DNA of 64,000 nucleotides. Origin: JBQTKD01 sp052389435. GTDB taxonomy: Bacteria; Actinomycetota; Actinomycetes; Sporichthyales; Sporichthyaceae. Position 1 is the stretch's first letter; each line of letters begins with the position of its first letter. Made by a program: the position numbers and the translations under genes. Under the pieces are notes generated by a model that saw only the letters and a list, made by a program, of their open reading frames with translations, did not search any database and had not been told where the DNA came from. Shown piece after piece: positions 35,863 to 44,459 of the stretch. The stretch covers positions 1-64,000 of the forward strand of contig JBQTIB010000023.1 in assembly GCA_052389435.1 (NCBI GenBank). The letters run 5' to 3'.

Positions 35863-35904
35863 ACCGGGCATTCGCCGCACCGGCCGACCTTCGCCCCGCC
35901 CCGC

Positions 35905-35933
35905 GACCCAGACCCAGACCCAGACCCAGACCA
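35905..35933. repeat. Hexanucleotide tandem repeat
   Basis: GACCCA repeated four times followed by GACCA, between two convergent 3' ends. It is non-coding and may vary in copy number between strains. Confidence 0.8.
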
Positions 35934-35955
35934 GCGGCGCCCGGTGATGACCGTA

Positions 35956-35994
35956 GAGGCTGTCAGCCTCCACAGTCACGATTCACGCGTGAAT
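35956..35994. promoter_or_regulatory. Two short palindromes between convergent genes
   Basis: GAGGCTG-T-CAGCCTC at 35956-35970 and the 14-bp perfect palindrome ATTCACGCGTGAAT at 35981-35994. Both lie 65-135 bp downstream of the reverse-strand secreted repeat protein and after the lipocalin gene. They could be protein-binding sites or weak terminators; neither has a T-tract. Confidence 0.35.
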
Positions 35995-36058
35995 TTACTG
36001 ATGGAGCGTCAGACGATGGCCCCGCCGGCGGGAGGCGGAGCCACCGTCGCTCGTGGGA

Positions 36059-36877
36059 CTAGCTCGCCGCGGTCGCCGGAGCGGTGGGCGCGGGCGCCTG
36101 CGCCGGTGCCTCCGAGGGCGCTTCCTTCCCGCCCTGGCCACCCGGGCCGCCGGGCCCGCGGCCGCCGTGGCGTCCCTCCTGGCCACCCGGTCCGCCGGGT
36201 CCGCCGGGTCCGCCCGGTTTGCCGGGTCCGCCCAGCTTGCCGGGTCCACCGGCGGGGCGGGTTTCCTCGCCGGTGACGGCGAAGTCCTTGTCCAGCAGCA
36301 CGTGGACGCGGGTCTTGTCGGCCTTGGTCGCGTGCGCCACGTAGGAGCCGTCCTGTCTGGCCATCGAGTGCTCGACGGTCGCTCCCGGGTACTTCGCGGC
36401 GACCGCGGCCTCGATCTTCTTCGCAGCGTCCTCGCTCACCGGCGTCCCCCGCATGCCCTTGCCGCCCGGCCCGCCTCCGCCGGGTCCTCCGCGCCCGCCC
36501 CGACCGGGACCGCCGACCTCCTCGCCGGTGACGGCGAAGTCCTTGTCCAGCAACACGTGCACGCGCGTCTTGTCCGCTTTGGTCGCGTGCGCGACGTAGG
36601 AACCGTCCTCCTTCGTGGTGACGCGCTCCACCGTCGCGTCCGGGTACTTCGCGAGCACCGCGGCCTTGACCTTCTCGGCGGCCTCCGCGCTCGCGGGAGT
36701 GCCGTGCATCCCGGGGCCGCGGCCGTCGTGCCTGCCGTCTGCCTTCGGCGACGCGGTCGGGGACGCGTCGTCCGCCGCGCTGGCGCTCACCGTGCCGGCC
36801 AGAACCGCCCCGACGACCAGGCCCGCGGCGAGCAGCCCCAGCGATCGCCCATTGCGGGCGAAGTTCAACGTGCGCAT
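36059..36877 (-). CDS. Secreted protein with two PepSY-like repeats and glycine/proline-rich linkers
   Basis: 272 residues. A signal peptide (LGLLAAGLVVGAVLAGTVSA, about 13-32) is followed by two copies of a PepSY-like unit: residues about 61-120 and 145-205, each with helix AAxKYPxATVE, then DGSYVAHATKADKTRVHVLL and DKDFAVTGEE. The copies are 85 residues apart and nearly identical at DNA level (36264 onward and 36519 onward), so the duplication is recent. Linker and tail are GGPG-rich, collagen-like. Function is unknown; PepSY domains often inhibit proteases or bind ligands outside the cell. Confidence 0.82.
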   Translation of the reverse strand: MRTLNFARNGRSLGLLAAGLVVGAVLAGTVSASAADDASPTASPKADGRHDGRGPGMHGTPASAEAAEKVKAAVLAKYPDATVERVTTKEDGSYVAHATKADKTRVHVLLDKDFAVTGEEVGGPGRGGRGGPGGGGPGGKGMRGTPVSEDAAKKIEAAVAAKYPGATVEHSMARQDGSYVAHATKADKTRVHVLLDKDFAVTGEETRPAGGPGKLGGPGKPGGPGGPGGPGGQEGRHGGRGPGGPGGQGGKEAPSEAPAQAPAPTAPATAAS

Positions 36878-36989
36878 GGCTTCCTTCCGAATCCCAACAA
36901 TCCGGTCCCCCCTCGGGCCCGTAGGCCTTCAGTGGAGCAAGCCCGCCTTGGGCGAGGCTGTGGTTGGGATCTGAAGTTCCGAGCGGCCG

Positions 36990-37316
36990 TCAGTGCGCGG
37001 TCGGCGCTGGGCGGTGCAGCACCGCCCAGGTCGGAGTCACCAGGACTGCGTCGTCGGCCAGCGTCGCGGTGCCGTCGACGATCAGCGAGTATCCGCCGGG
37101 CTCGTGGGGCGGGGCGAGCAGGGTGACGAGGGCGTTCGTTTCGATCCGGCTCCGACTTCCCCGGCCCTGAGCGGGCACCACGACGAGCCCGTCCTGCATG
37201 CGCACCGGCAGCGCGAGGATGTGCGGCCGCGGCTGGTCCCCGACGGTCAGCAGATAGACGAACGGGTACTTCGCCAAGGTCGCTTCGAGATCCGCCAACT
37301 CCACCGCGATGCTCAC
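36990..37316 (-). CDS. Pyridoxamine 5'-phosphate oxidase-fold flavin/F420-binding protein
   Basis: 108 residues, a short split beta-barrel: LEATLAKYPFVYLLTVGDQP, HILALPVRMQDGLVVV, SRIETNALVTLLAPP, YSLIVDGTATL and WAVLHRPAP. It probably binds FMN or F420; the substrate is unknown. The start is GTG 37316, only 10 bp after the acyltransferase stop, so it is the last gene of the patatin-acyltransferase operon. Confidence 0.82.
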   Translation of the reverse strand: MSIAVELADLEATLAKYPFVYLLTVGDQPRPHILALPVRMQDGLVVVPAQGRGSRSRIETNALVTLLAPPHEPGGYSLIVDGTATLADDAVLVTPTWAVLHRPAPTAH

Positions 37317-37326
37317 GACCGCGAGC

Positions 37327-38343
37327 CTACGTCGCCACCTCGGCGGAGTTCTGCTCGTGCACCCACGCGTCGATCTCGCCCCACAGGTCGTCCAGCCACT
37401 GCCCGCACTCGGCCTCGTCGGCGACGGACGGGCGAGGCTCGCTCCACCACACCATGTGCAGTTCGCGGCGCAGCGGCAGCGCCTGCCACAGCGCGCCCGC
37501 GGCGAGCAGTTCGTCGTGCCCGGTGTGCATGAACACCGCGAGCTGCGCGGCCGGCGCCGCGGCGAGCGCCGCGAAGGTGCCGCCCGGACGCGGGGGCAGG
37601 ACGTTCGGTCGGGCCGCCGCGGCCCGCGCCCGAGCCCGCAGTCCCCGCAGCCGCAGCCGGGTCACGGCGAGCTCGTGCCGGGTGGGAGTCCAGTCGCTGC
37701 CTTCGGGATAGATCAGCAGCGCGTCGCGGGTGTCGAGGTCGGCGGCCAGTGTCGCGACGGCCCCCGTCGAGTCGCCCCTGCCGAGGAACGCGCACCCGAT
37801 GCGGGTGAGCAGCACGTCCAGGGCCGGGTCGAGCCGCAGCCGTTCCTTCAGGACGATGCGCGGGATCCGGCCGTAGGTCTCGATCAGCACGTGCACGAGC
37901 ACAAACGACGCGCCAGGCCCGGCGTGCCGGCCGAGGACGATCAGCGGACGGTCGTGGTCCAGCGTCTGTCCCCGCGGCGCCTCCAGGCGCAGTCGGAAGC
38001 GGAACAGGACCTCCGCGGCGCCCATCAGGTACCCGAGCAGCCGGCGCAGCAGCCGGACGTGGCGCCGTTGCCACCGGTCGGCGTCGCGACGGCCGGGGAT
38101 CGGCGAGGCCAGCCACAGCCCCGCGCACGCGGCCAGGCAGACGCATTCCCCGAGGGTGTAGAGCACCGCGAACGCGGCCACCCGCAGGCTCCGGAACCGG
38201 GGTTTACGCCCCGTCAGATAGCCGAGCAGCGTGAAGATCTGAAGGACGGCGACGATCGGCAGTACCACGAGCGTCACCAGGGCGAGCAGAACGATGCCCG
38301 GCGTTCCGAGGACGCGGCGCGCGACGTGCCGCGCGGCCGTCAC
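37327..38343 (-). CDS. Glycerol-3-phosphate acyltransferase-like (PlsC fold) membrane protein with altered catalytic motif
   Basis: 338 residues. There are two N-terminal hydrophobic segments (about 14-42 and 55-80). The acyltransferase part has RHAGPGASF, where the family motif HxxxxD is expected (related actinobacterial proteins read HAGPGDS). The catalytic aspartate is therefore alanine (codon GCG). Other blocks are intact: IPRIVLKERLRLDP, GCAFLGRG, LLIYPEGSDWTPTR. It may be inactive or have changed chemistry. Start GTG 38343 overlaps the patatin stop. No RBS is needed if translation is coupled. Confidence 0.82.
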   Translation of the reverse strand: MTAARHVARRVLGTPGIVLLALVTLVVLPIVAVLQIFTLLGYLTGRKPRFRSLRVAAFAVLYTLGECVCLAACAGLWLASPIPGRRDADRWQRRHVRLLRRLLGYLMGAAEVLFRFRLRLEAPRGQTLDHDRPLIVLGRHAGPGASFVLVHVLIETYGRIPRIVLKERLRLDPALDVLLTRIGCAFLGRGDSTGAVATLAADLDTRDALLIYPEGSDWTPTRHELAVTRLRLRGLRARARAAAARPNVLPPRPGGTFAALAAAPAAQLAVFMHTGHDELLAAGALWQALPLRRELHMVWWSEPRPSVADEAECGQWLDDLWGEIDAWVHEQNSAEVAT

Positions 38344-39158
38344 CGGGCCTTCAGGTACGCGGCGGTGGCGGCACGGGCCCGCTCGATGCGGTCGGGCACC
38401 TGGCGGTTGCTGCGGAAGCGCAGGTTCGCGATCGGGGTGTGCTCGGTGCCGGTCGGCAGCACGTGCACGGTCACTTCCGACGGCAGCACGGCCATGGCGT
38501 CGGTGAACCGCGAGCGCCGGGCGATCTCGAACGCGACCGAGGCGATCTCCCAGGGCCGCTGCGGCGCGCGCAACGGCTGTTCGAGCCGGCCGACGTGCAG
38601 CGCGTAGATCTCGGTGGCGCCGAGTGCGACGGCGCGGTCGACGGGCAGGGAGTTGACCAGCCCGCCGTCGAGGAAGTGCTCCCCGTCGATGCGGACCGGC
38701 GGCAGCAGTCCGGGGACCGCGCAGCTGGCGAGCACCGCGTCGGCGAGGTCGCCCGCGGCGAACCACTGGGCGCAGGCCCGCTCGACGCACGCCGCGACGC
38801 ACTGGAACCGCACCGGCAGGTCTTCGATGCGCGTCGAGGGCAGGTGCTCGCGCAGCAGGGAGCGGAGCCGGTCGTTGGTGTAGAGGTGGGTGCCGCTGCT
38901 GCGCCACAGCGTCCCGAGCCGTGCGACGACGTTGCCGCCGAAGACGTCGGCCGAACCGAGTTCCGCCCACATCCGCGCCAACCGGTCCGCGGCCTCCGCG
39001 CCCGGCGCACTCGCGTAGGCGGCGCCGTTGATCGCGCCGACCGAGGTCCCGAGGATCAGGTCCGGGACGACCCCGTGGTCGGCGAGGGACTGCAGCATCC
39101 CGACCTCGGCGGCGCCGAGCATTCCGCCCCCGCCGAGCACGAATGCCGTCGATCCCAT
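38340..39158 (-). CDS. Patatin-like phospholipase
   Basis: 272 residues. The oxyanion loop FVLGGGGMLGAAEVGML (6-22), the nucleophile elbow GTSVG with S39, and the second catalytic residue D164 in FLDGGLVNSLP give a complete Ser-Asp dyad. It should hydrolyse acyl lipids. It is the first gene of a three-gene operon with a PlsC-like acyltransferase (GTGA overlap) and a small flavin protein, suggesting phospholipid remodelling. It diverges from the LivH-like permease across 130 bp. Confidence 0.9.
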   Translation of the reverse strand: MGSTAFVLGGGGMLGAAEVGMLQSLADHGVVPDLILGTSVGAINGAAYASAPGAEAADRLARMWAELGSADVFGGNVVARLGTLWRSSGTHLYTNDRLRSLLREHLPSTRIEDLPVRFQCVAACVERACAQWFAAGDLADAVLASCAVPGLLPPVRIDGEHFLDGGLVNSLPVDRAVALGATEIYALHVGRLEQPLRAPQRPWEIASVAFEIARRSRFTDAMAVLPSEVTVHVLPTGTEHTPIANLRFRSNRQVPDRIERARAATAAYLKAR

Positions 39159-39288
39159 GCAGGGAGGCTAGCGACGAGTGGGCCGACCGACGGTTGCGGG
39201 CGCCGGGATACGTCGAACATTCCCAGGTGGGATGCGTTGACTTCGTCCCGGCGTGCGGCAATCGTGTGGGCTTCCGCGAAAGGGCCGG

Positions 39289-40245
39289 ATGGACCTCGAG
39301 CTGCTCAAGCCCGCCCTCGTCCTCGGGCTCGCCCAGGCCGGGCTCTACGGCCTGCTGCCCATTTCGCTGGTCCTGTGCTTTCGGATCAGCCGAACCGTCG
39401 CGTTCGTCCACGGCGGTCTCGTCGTCTGCGGCGGGGTCGTCTACACGGTTGCGCTCGGCGGGCTGCGGGTGCCCTATACGGAACTGGCCCTGCCGGCGAT
39501 GGATCCCCGTTCCGCGTTCGCCTTCGTCGTCGGCTTCGGCGCGCTGCTCGGCGGGGCGTGGGGTGCGTTCGTCATGTCGCGTCGCGTGGCGGCCCTGCCC
39601 GGCATGACGCTGACGGTGATGTCGCTGGGCGCGATGCTGCTGGCGACCAGCTTCCTGCCCCGCTTCATCGAGGCCGAGAGCCGCGCCGGCAGCGGACCCG
39701 GAGGCATCGCGGATTCGGCGTTCGGCGACGGCGGCCTCACCCTGTCCGGTCAGTACCTGCCCGCGACCCGCGTGGCAACCGCAGCGATTCTCGTCGTGCT
39801 CGTCGTCGTGCTGGCGCTGTTTCTGAACTTCACCCACAGCGGGCTGCAGATCCGCGCCGTCGCCGACGACCTGGAGGCGGGCGTCTGGTGCGGCGTGCGG
39901 CTGCGCCGGATCGGGACGGCGGTCTACGCCGTGGCCGGCGCCATCGCCACGATGGCCGGCGCCCTGTTCGTCGCGACGGTGGCCGCGGCGAGCGAGGGCA
40001 TGCTGATGCTTTTCCTGCGCGGTCTGATCATCGCGATCGTCGGCGGCCTGGTCAGCGTGCCCCTGGCGTTGGCGGGCGCGGTGCTGTTCGGCGTGCTGGA
40101 GACGGGCCTGGTCGTCGGACTGTTCGGCACCCACGGCGGCGGCACCCGCGAGTTCGTCCTCCTGGCCGCGATGATGGCGTTGATCCTCACGGTCGCGCGC
40201 CTGCGCCGGGAAAGCTTCTTCGTCCTGGGGAGGCAGTCGCTGTGA
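39289..40245 (+). CDS. Branched-chain amino-acid-type ABC permease (LivH-like)
   Basis: 318 residues with about eight to nine hydrophobic segments. LivH-type features are the opening GLAQAGLYGLLPISLVLCFR, MTLTVMSLGAMLLA, GLQIRAVADDLEAGVWCGVR (the permease-ATPase coupling loop) and MLMLFLRGLIIAIVGGLVSVPLA. It forms half of the transmembrane pore. ATG 39289 was chosen after AAGGG; the open frame extends 12 codons upstream. Its stop overlaps the start of the fused LivM-LivG gene. No periplasmic binding-protein gene is in the window. Confidence 0.87.
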   Translation: MDLELLKPALVLGLAQAGLYGLLPISLVLCFRISRTVAFVHGGLVVCGGVVYTVALGGLRVPYTELALPAMDPRSAFAFVVGFGALLGGAWGAFVMSRRVAALPGMTLTVMSLGAMLLATSFLPRFIEAESRAGSGPGGIADSAFGDGGLTLSGQYLPATRVATAAILVVLVVVLALFLNFTHSGLQIRAVADDLEAGVWCGVRLRRIGTAVYAVAGAIATMAGALFVATVAAASEGMLMLFLRGLIIAIVGGLVSVPLALAGAVLFGVLETGLVVGLFGTHGGGTREFVLLAAMMALILTVARLRRESFFVLGRQSL

Positions 40246-42161
40246 GCGCCGCTCCCCCGAGGACTACGACCGCGCCGGTCCGGGCCGCGCTGCGCTCCCG
40301 CGGCGCGCAGATCCTCGCGCTCGTCCTGATCGGGTGGCTGTTCTTCTGGCCGTCCTACATGGTCTTCATCCTCACCGCCGCGTTCCCGGCGGCGTTCGCG
40401 GGCCTCGGTCTGCTCGTCCTGCAGGGCTGGACCCGCGAGATCTCGCTGGCCTCCGCGGGCCTGCTCGGCACGTCGATGTACTACTACGGCTGGCTCGCCC
40501 GCGACGACGCCGGCGTCGGGCTGCCGTGGGTGATCGCGGCGGTGATCGCCATCGCCATCGCAGGCGCGGCGATGGCGGCACTGGCCGCGCTCAGCATCAA
40601 GCTCCCGGGCATCTACCTGCTCGTACTCACCCTCGCGCTGCAGTTGGCGATCCAGGAGATCGTCTTCACCCAGGGCCGGCTCGTCGGCGGACTCTCCGGT
40701 GCGATCGGTACGCCCCGGCCGTGGTTCTTCGGCCTGGACCTCACCGACGACAGGACCTTCTACCTGTTCTGCCTGGCCCTGCTCGGCCTCACGCTCGCCG
40801 CGTTGGCACGGCTGCGGCACAGCCCCACCGGCCTGGCATGTTTGCTCGTCGGCGCGGACCGGCAGGCCGCCGCGGCCGTCGGCATCGCGCCCGCGCGGTT
40901 CCGGGCCTTCGCGTTCGTCACCTCCGGCGTCCTCGCCGGCCTCGGCGGGGTCGTCGCCTGCTGGCTGTTCGTGACGCCCCCTCAGTCCTACGGCTACGGC
41001 GTGCAGCAGTCGCTGCTGCTGTTGGCGATTCCCGTCGTCGCGGGGGTCGACTCGATGGCGTGGGTGCTGGTCGTCGTCGCGACCCTGCAGGTGATTCCGA
41101 CGGCGTTCGAGAAGCTCTACATCGCCGACGCGACCCTCGCCGGCTTCGCCCTCGTCATCGGCGCAAGCCTCGGTCCCGGTGGCATCGGCGGGCGCGCGAG
41201 GGACCTGCTGCATCGCCTGCGCAGCCGCGGACGTACCCGAGCCGACCGCCCCGACGCCGCCGCGCTCCGGACCGCGGAGGGGTTGGCCTCCGGCGAGGCC
41301 GGCCACCTCACGCCGGAGGAACGAGCCGCGTGTCTGGCGACGCTGGAGGCGTGGCTGCCGCCGCGGCCGGACGCCGAGATCGCCATCCGCGTCGAGGGAG
41401 TCCGCGTGTCCTTCGGCGCGATCCAGGCACTCGACGGCGCCTCGATCGAGGTCCGGACCGGCGAGATGGTCGGCCTCATCGGGCCCAACGGCGCAGGCAA
41501 GTCCACGCTGTTCGACGTCGTCAACGGCTTCACTCCCCCGAGCGCGGGCAGCATCGAACTGTTCGGCGCCGACGTCACCGGGGCCAGCGCCTGGCACCGC
41601 GCGAAGCTCGGCATGACCCGGACGTTCCAGACCACCCGAGTCGTCGGCGAACTGTCCGTCGCCGACAACATCCTGGCCGGGGCCTACCAGCGCATCCGTC
41701 CCGGAGCGTTCGGCTTCGTGGTCGGCCGCCGGGCAGCCTGGGCGGAGCTTCGCCGAGCCGAAGAGGTCGCCTGGGCCGCCGCCCGCCTGCTGGACATCGA
41801 GCGGTACTGGGGCGAGCGCGTCGGGACTCTGGAGTTCTCCGCGCGCCGGCGCGTCGAAATCGCCCGGGCCCTGCTCACCGGTCCGCGGGTCCTGATGCTC
41901 GACGAGCCCGCGACGGGCCTGGACCCCGCCTCCTCCTCGGCCCTGTTCGCCCTGCTGCGCCAACTCCACCGGGATCTGGGCCTGACCGTCCTGCTCGTGG
42001 AGCACTACGTGAAGGCCGTCCTGGACACCTGCGACACCGTCTACGTCCTGGCTCAGGGATCGGTGTTGGCCCACGGCACCCCGCGGGAGATCGCCGACAA
42101 CCCCGAGGTCCGCGAGCGCTACCTGGGCACCCGGGTCCGCTACCTGCCCGCCAGTCCGTAG
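40242..42161 (+). CDS. Fused branched-chain-type ABC permease and ATPase (LivM-LivG fusion)
   Basis: 639 residues. The N-terminal half (about 20-310) is a LivM permease with roughly nine spans and coupling loop LVGADRQAAAAVGIAPARFR. A linker (about 320-380) leads to a LivG ATPase: Walker A GPNGAGKST, Q-loop TRTFQTTRVV, Walker B LMLDEPATGLD, and H-loop LLVEHYVKAV. The ABC signature, usually LS(Y/G)GxQ, reads LEFSARRR here, which is degenerate. GGGGAGG precedes GTG 40242. Fused LivMG proteins are known in some bacteria. A separate LivF ATPase is not present nearby. Confidence 0.88.
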   Translation: MSAAPPRTTTAPVRAALRSRGAQILALVLIGWLFFWPSYMVFILTAAFPAAFAGLGLLVLQGWTREISLASAGLLGTSMYYYGWLARDDAGVGLPWVIAAVIAIAIAGAAMAALAALSIKLPGIYLLVLTLALQLAIQEIVFTQGRLVGGLSGAIGTPRPWFFGLDLTDDRTFYLFCLALLGLTLAALARLRHSPTGLACLLVGADRQAAAAVGIAPARFRAFAFVTSGVLAGLGGVVACWLFVTPPQSYGYGVQQSLLLLAIPVVAGVDSMAWVLVVVATLQVIPTAFEKLYIADATLAGFALVIGASLGPGGIGGRARDLLHRLRSRGRTRADRPDAAALRTAEGLASGEAGHLTPEERAACLATLEAWLPPRPDAEIAIRVEGVRVSFGAIQALDGASIEVRTGEMVGLIGPNGAGKSTLFDVVNGFTPPSAGSIELFGADVTGASAWHRAKLGMTRTFQTTRVVGELSVADNILAGAYQRIRPGAFGFVVGRRAAWAELRRAEEVAWAAARLLDIERYWGERVGTLEFSARRRVEIARALLTGPRVLMLDEPATGLDPASSSALFALLRQLHRDLGLTVLLVEHYVKAVLDTCDTVYVLAQGSVLAHGTPREIADNPEVRERYLGTRVRYLPASP

Positions 42162-42235
42162 CGCACCTGCGCGGGAACGGTGAAGATTTCGACGTCTCGG
42201 CTCGCGGCGTTCGTGCTTCGGGCGAAGATTCGCCG

Positions 42236-43345
42236 GTGGGCACCACAGCGACTCTGACGATCGCCACCGCCGTCGCGGGACTGGCGGGGGCGGGCGCCGT
42301 CGTGGCCGTGCCGCGGCGGTTCGGGCCGGTGGTCGCGGTCGTAGCCGGGCTGGCTCTCGCCGCGGCGGTTCTCGTCCTGGCGCTGTTCGTTCTGGTCGGC
42401 GGCGGCAGCCTCGGCTACTTCGGCGTCGTTCACCTCGCCTATCTCGGAGCGGTGCTCGCGGTTCCGCTCGTGGGGACCGGCGCTGTGACCCGCGGGGTGC
42501 TGACGCGGTCTCGCGCGGCGGTGGTCCTGGCGGTCGTGCTGGGGCTGCCGGCGCCGATCGGCTACTACGCCACGAACGTCGAGCCGTACCGGCTGCGGGT
42601 GGACCGCGCCCAGGTCGCGGTGGCCGTGGACCGAGCCGGCTCGGAGCCGATCCGGATCGGAGTCCTGGCGGATCTGCAGACCTTCGCTCCCGGCGGCTAC
42701 GAGTCCCGAGCCATCGACACGCTGCTGGCCCAGCGGCCGGACGTGATCCTCGTGGCGGGCGATCTCCTGCAGGCCGGAGAGGCCCACTTTGCCGCGCACC
42801 TGGGGGAACTGCGCGCTCTGCTGACTCGGCTGGTCGCGCCCGGCGGGGTGTACGTGGTGCGCGGCGACGCCGATCCGGGCGACTACACCGACCGCGCCTT
42901 CCGCGGCACCGGCGCGACGATCCTCGACGACCGAGCCGTTCTGGTGAAGGTGAAGGACCGGGTGCTCCGCATCGGCGGCAACCGCCTGTTCTACTCCGGT
43001 CCCGCCGCTGTCGCCATGCGCCGCGACCTGGCCGCCCTGCCCGAGGACGGTTCGATCCGCATCGTCCTCGCGCACCGCCCCGACGCCGTCCTGGACCTCG
43101 CGCCGTCCTCGCGCATCGACCTGACGGTGGCCGGCCACACCCACGGCGGGCAGGTCGTGATCCCGGGATTCGGCCCGCCGGTGACCCTGACCTCCGTGCC
43201 GCGCAAGGTCGCGCGCGGCGGTCTGCACCGCGTCGAGAACAACCAGGTCTACGTCTCCACCGGCGTCGGGCTGGAACGCGGCCAGGCCCCGCAGGTCCGC
43301 CTCTTCAGCCGCCCGTCCATCGGCGTGCTGGACGTCGAGGGCTGA
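42236..43345 (+). CDS. Membrane metallophosphoesterase
   Basis: 369 residues from GTG 42236. About four N-terminal membrane spans (2-100) are followed by a calcineurin-like phosphoesterase domain: LADLQTFAPGGYES (metal motif with DxQ instead of DxH), VILVAGDLLQAG, VVRGDADPGD (in the place of GNHD), ILAHRPDAV-type strand and VAGHTHGGQVVIPGFG. The substitutions in the first and third motifs suggest a distinct subfamily rather than decay, because the GDLL and GHTHGG blocks are intact. The active site probably faces the cell exterior. A terminator follows. Confidence 0.85.
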   Translation: MGTTATLTIATAVAGLAGAGAVVAVPRRFGPVVAVVAGLALAAAVLVLALFVLVGGGSLGYFGVVHLAYLGAVLAVPLVGTGAVTRGVLTRSRAAVVLAVVLGLPAPIGYYATNVEPYRLRVDRAQVAVAVDRAGSEPIRIGVLADLQTFAPGGYESRAIDTLLAQRPDVILVAGDLLQAGEAHFAAHLGELRALLTRLVAPGGVYVVRGDADPGDYTDRAFRGTGATILDDRAVLVKVKDRVLRIGGNRLFYSGPAAVAMRRDLAALPEDGSIRIVLAHRPDAVLDLAPSSRIDLTVAGHTHGGQVVIPGFGPPVTLTSVPRKVARGGLHRVENNQVYVSTGVGLERGQAPQVRLFSRPSIGVLDVEG

Positions 43346-43355
43346 CGAGAGCCAC

Positions 43356-43381
43356 GAAAACGCTTCCGCGGAAGCGTTTTC
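43356..43381. terminator. Terminator, 26-bp perfect palindrome
   Basis: GAAAACGCTTCCG (43356-43368) is the exact reverse complement of CGGAAGCGTTTTC (43369-43381). It lies 11 bp after the metallophosphoesterase stop and ends in TTTTCC, so intrinsic termination is likely, possibly in both directions. Confidence 0.75.
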
Positions 43382-43500
43382 CATGCCTATCGATGGGCGC
43401 GAAGGGCGCCTACCTCCGCCATGGAGACGCCGGAGAAGGGAGGGACGCCCGGGCTACAGGAGGCCGGCGACGGCGACGCGGCCCTCGAGTCCGAGGTCCA

Positions 43501-44016
43501 TCAGGCGAGGTCCAGCGGCACGAGTTCGGCGGCGGTGCGGCGCCCGGACCAGCGCTGCACTTCGCCCGCGAGGTCGAGGTGCTCGACGGGCGCGGAGTTC
43601 TCGTAGGCGTGCCAGTCCTCGCGCGGCAGCATCCACATGATCTCGAACTCGTTCCCGTCCGGGTCGACGCCGTAGAGACTCTTCGTCGCGCCGTGCGAGG
43701 ACTCGCCGCTCAGCGCCCCGGCGGCCGCGAGGGTCTGGCGCGCGGCGGCGAGTTCGTCGATCGTGTCGACCTGCCACGCGAGGTGGTAGAGCCCGATCGC
43801 GCCGCGGCGCTTCGGCGGACCGTCGGAGCCGACTCCGAACAGGCCGAGGTCGTGGTGGTTCCCCGAGCGGGGCAGGCGCAGGAACGCGGCACTCGCCCGC
43901 GGCTCGCGAGCGACGACGACCATGCCGAACACGTCGACGTAGAAGGCCTCCGCTCGCGCCAGGTCGGCGACGAAGAGCACCGCGTGGTTCAGCCGGACCG
44001 GATTGATCGCTTCCAT
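43501..44016 (-). CDS. Glyoxalase/extradiol dioxygenase (VOC) family protein
   Basis: 171 residues. Two beta-alpha-beta-beta-beta repeats are visible: RLNHAVLFVADLARAEAFYVDVFGMVVVAR and then IGLYHLAWQVDTIDELAAARQTL, GATKSLYGVDPDGNEFEIMW. Potential metal ligands are the histidines in LNHAV and LYHLAW and the glutamate in NEFEI, as in extradiol-type or glyoxalase enzymes. The ATG is at 44016. GTTGA-TAAG-TCAAC at 44040-44053 lies just upstream and may be an operator. Confidence 0.87.
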   Translation of the reverse strand: MEAINPVRLNHAVLFVADLARAEAFYVDVFGMVVVAREPRASAAFLRLPRSGNHHDLGLFGVGSDGPPKRRGAIGLYHLAWQVDTIDELAAARQTLAAAGALSGESSHGATKSLYGVDPDGNEFEIMWMLPREDWHAYENSAPVEHLDLAGEVQRWSGRRTAAELVPLDLA

Positions 44017-44093
44017 CGCGCACTCGCAATCCTCAGTAGTTGATAAGTCAACCATAGACGGATGGCGGCTATTCCGACGACCGCGACGCGGGG

Positions 44094-44459
44094 TCAGCGG
44101 ATTTGACGGACCGGAGCGACCTCGCCCCACGAGCGATCGGCGGTGAGCACCTCGGCGTCGAGGCGCTCGCCGAGCGCCAGACACAGTCGGTCGCCCAGCG
44201 AGAGGCCCTCGTCGGGGCGCCATCTGCGCGCGGCCCATTCCGCGTCGGCGACACAGACGTCCTCCACCTCGACGCCGTAGGCGGCCAGGGCGGCCCGGGC
44301 GAGGTCCCAGTCTCGACCGTGCGCCCGAATCTTCTGCGCGACCTCGGACCAGTTCGCGGCCCCGCAGGATCCACCCGCGGCAAGCGCCGATTCGACGACG
44401 TCGGCGCCCGACTCCCCCTGGAGAAACGCCAGCAGAGCCGACGAATCGAACACGGTCAT
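44094..44459 (-). CDS. vapC: PIN-domain ribonuclease toxin (VapC)
   Basis: 121 residues forming one PIN domain. The acidic metal-binding residues are at the expected positions: D5 (MTVFDSSALLAFL), E39 (ANWSEVAQ), D90 (SLGDRLCLALG) and D108 (VLTADRSW). VapC toxins cleave tRNA or rRNA. The ATG overlaps the stop of the AbrB-type antitoxin (44456-44459), the usual coupled toxin-antitoxin layout. Confidence 0.92.
   Translation of the reverse strand: MTVFDSSALLAFLQGESGADVVESALAAGGSCGAANWSEVAQKIRAHGRDWDLARAALAAYGVEVEDVCVADAEWAARRWRPDEGLSLGDRLCLALGERLDAEVLTADRSWGEVAPVRQIR

Noticed and set aside
43356..43381. 26-bp perfect palindrome as an operator
   Set aside because: Its position 11 bp after a stop codon and its TTTTCC end fit a terminator better.
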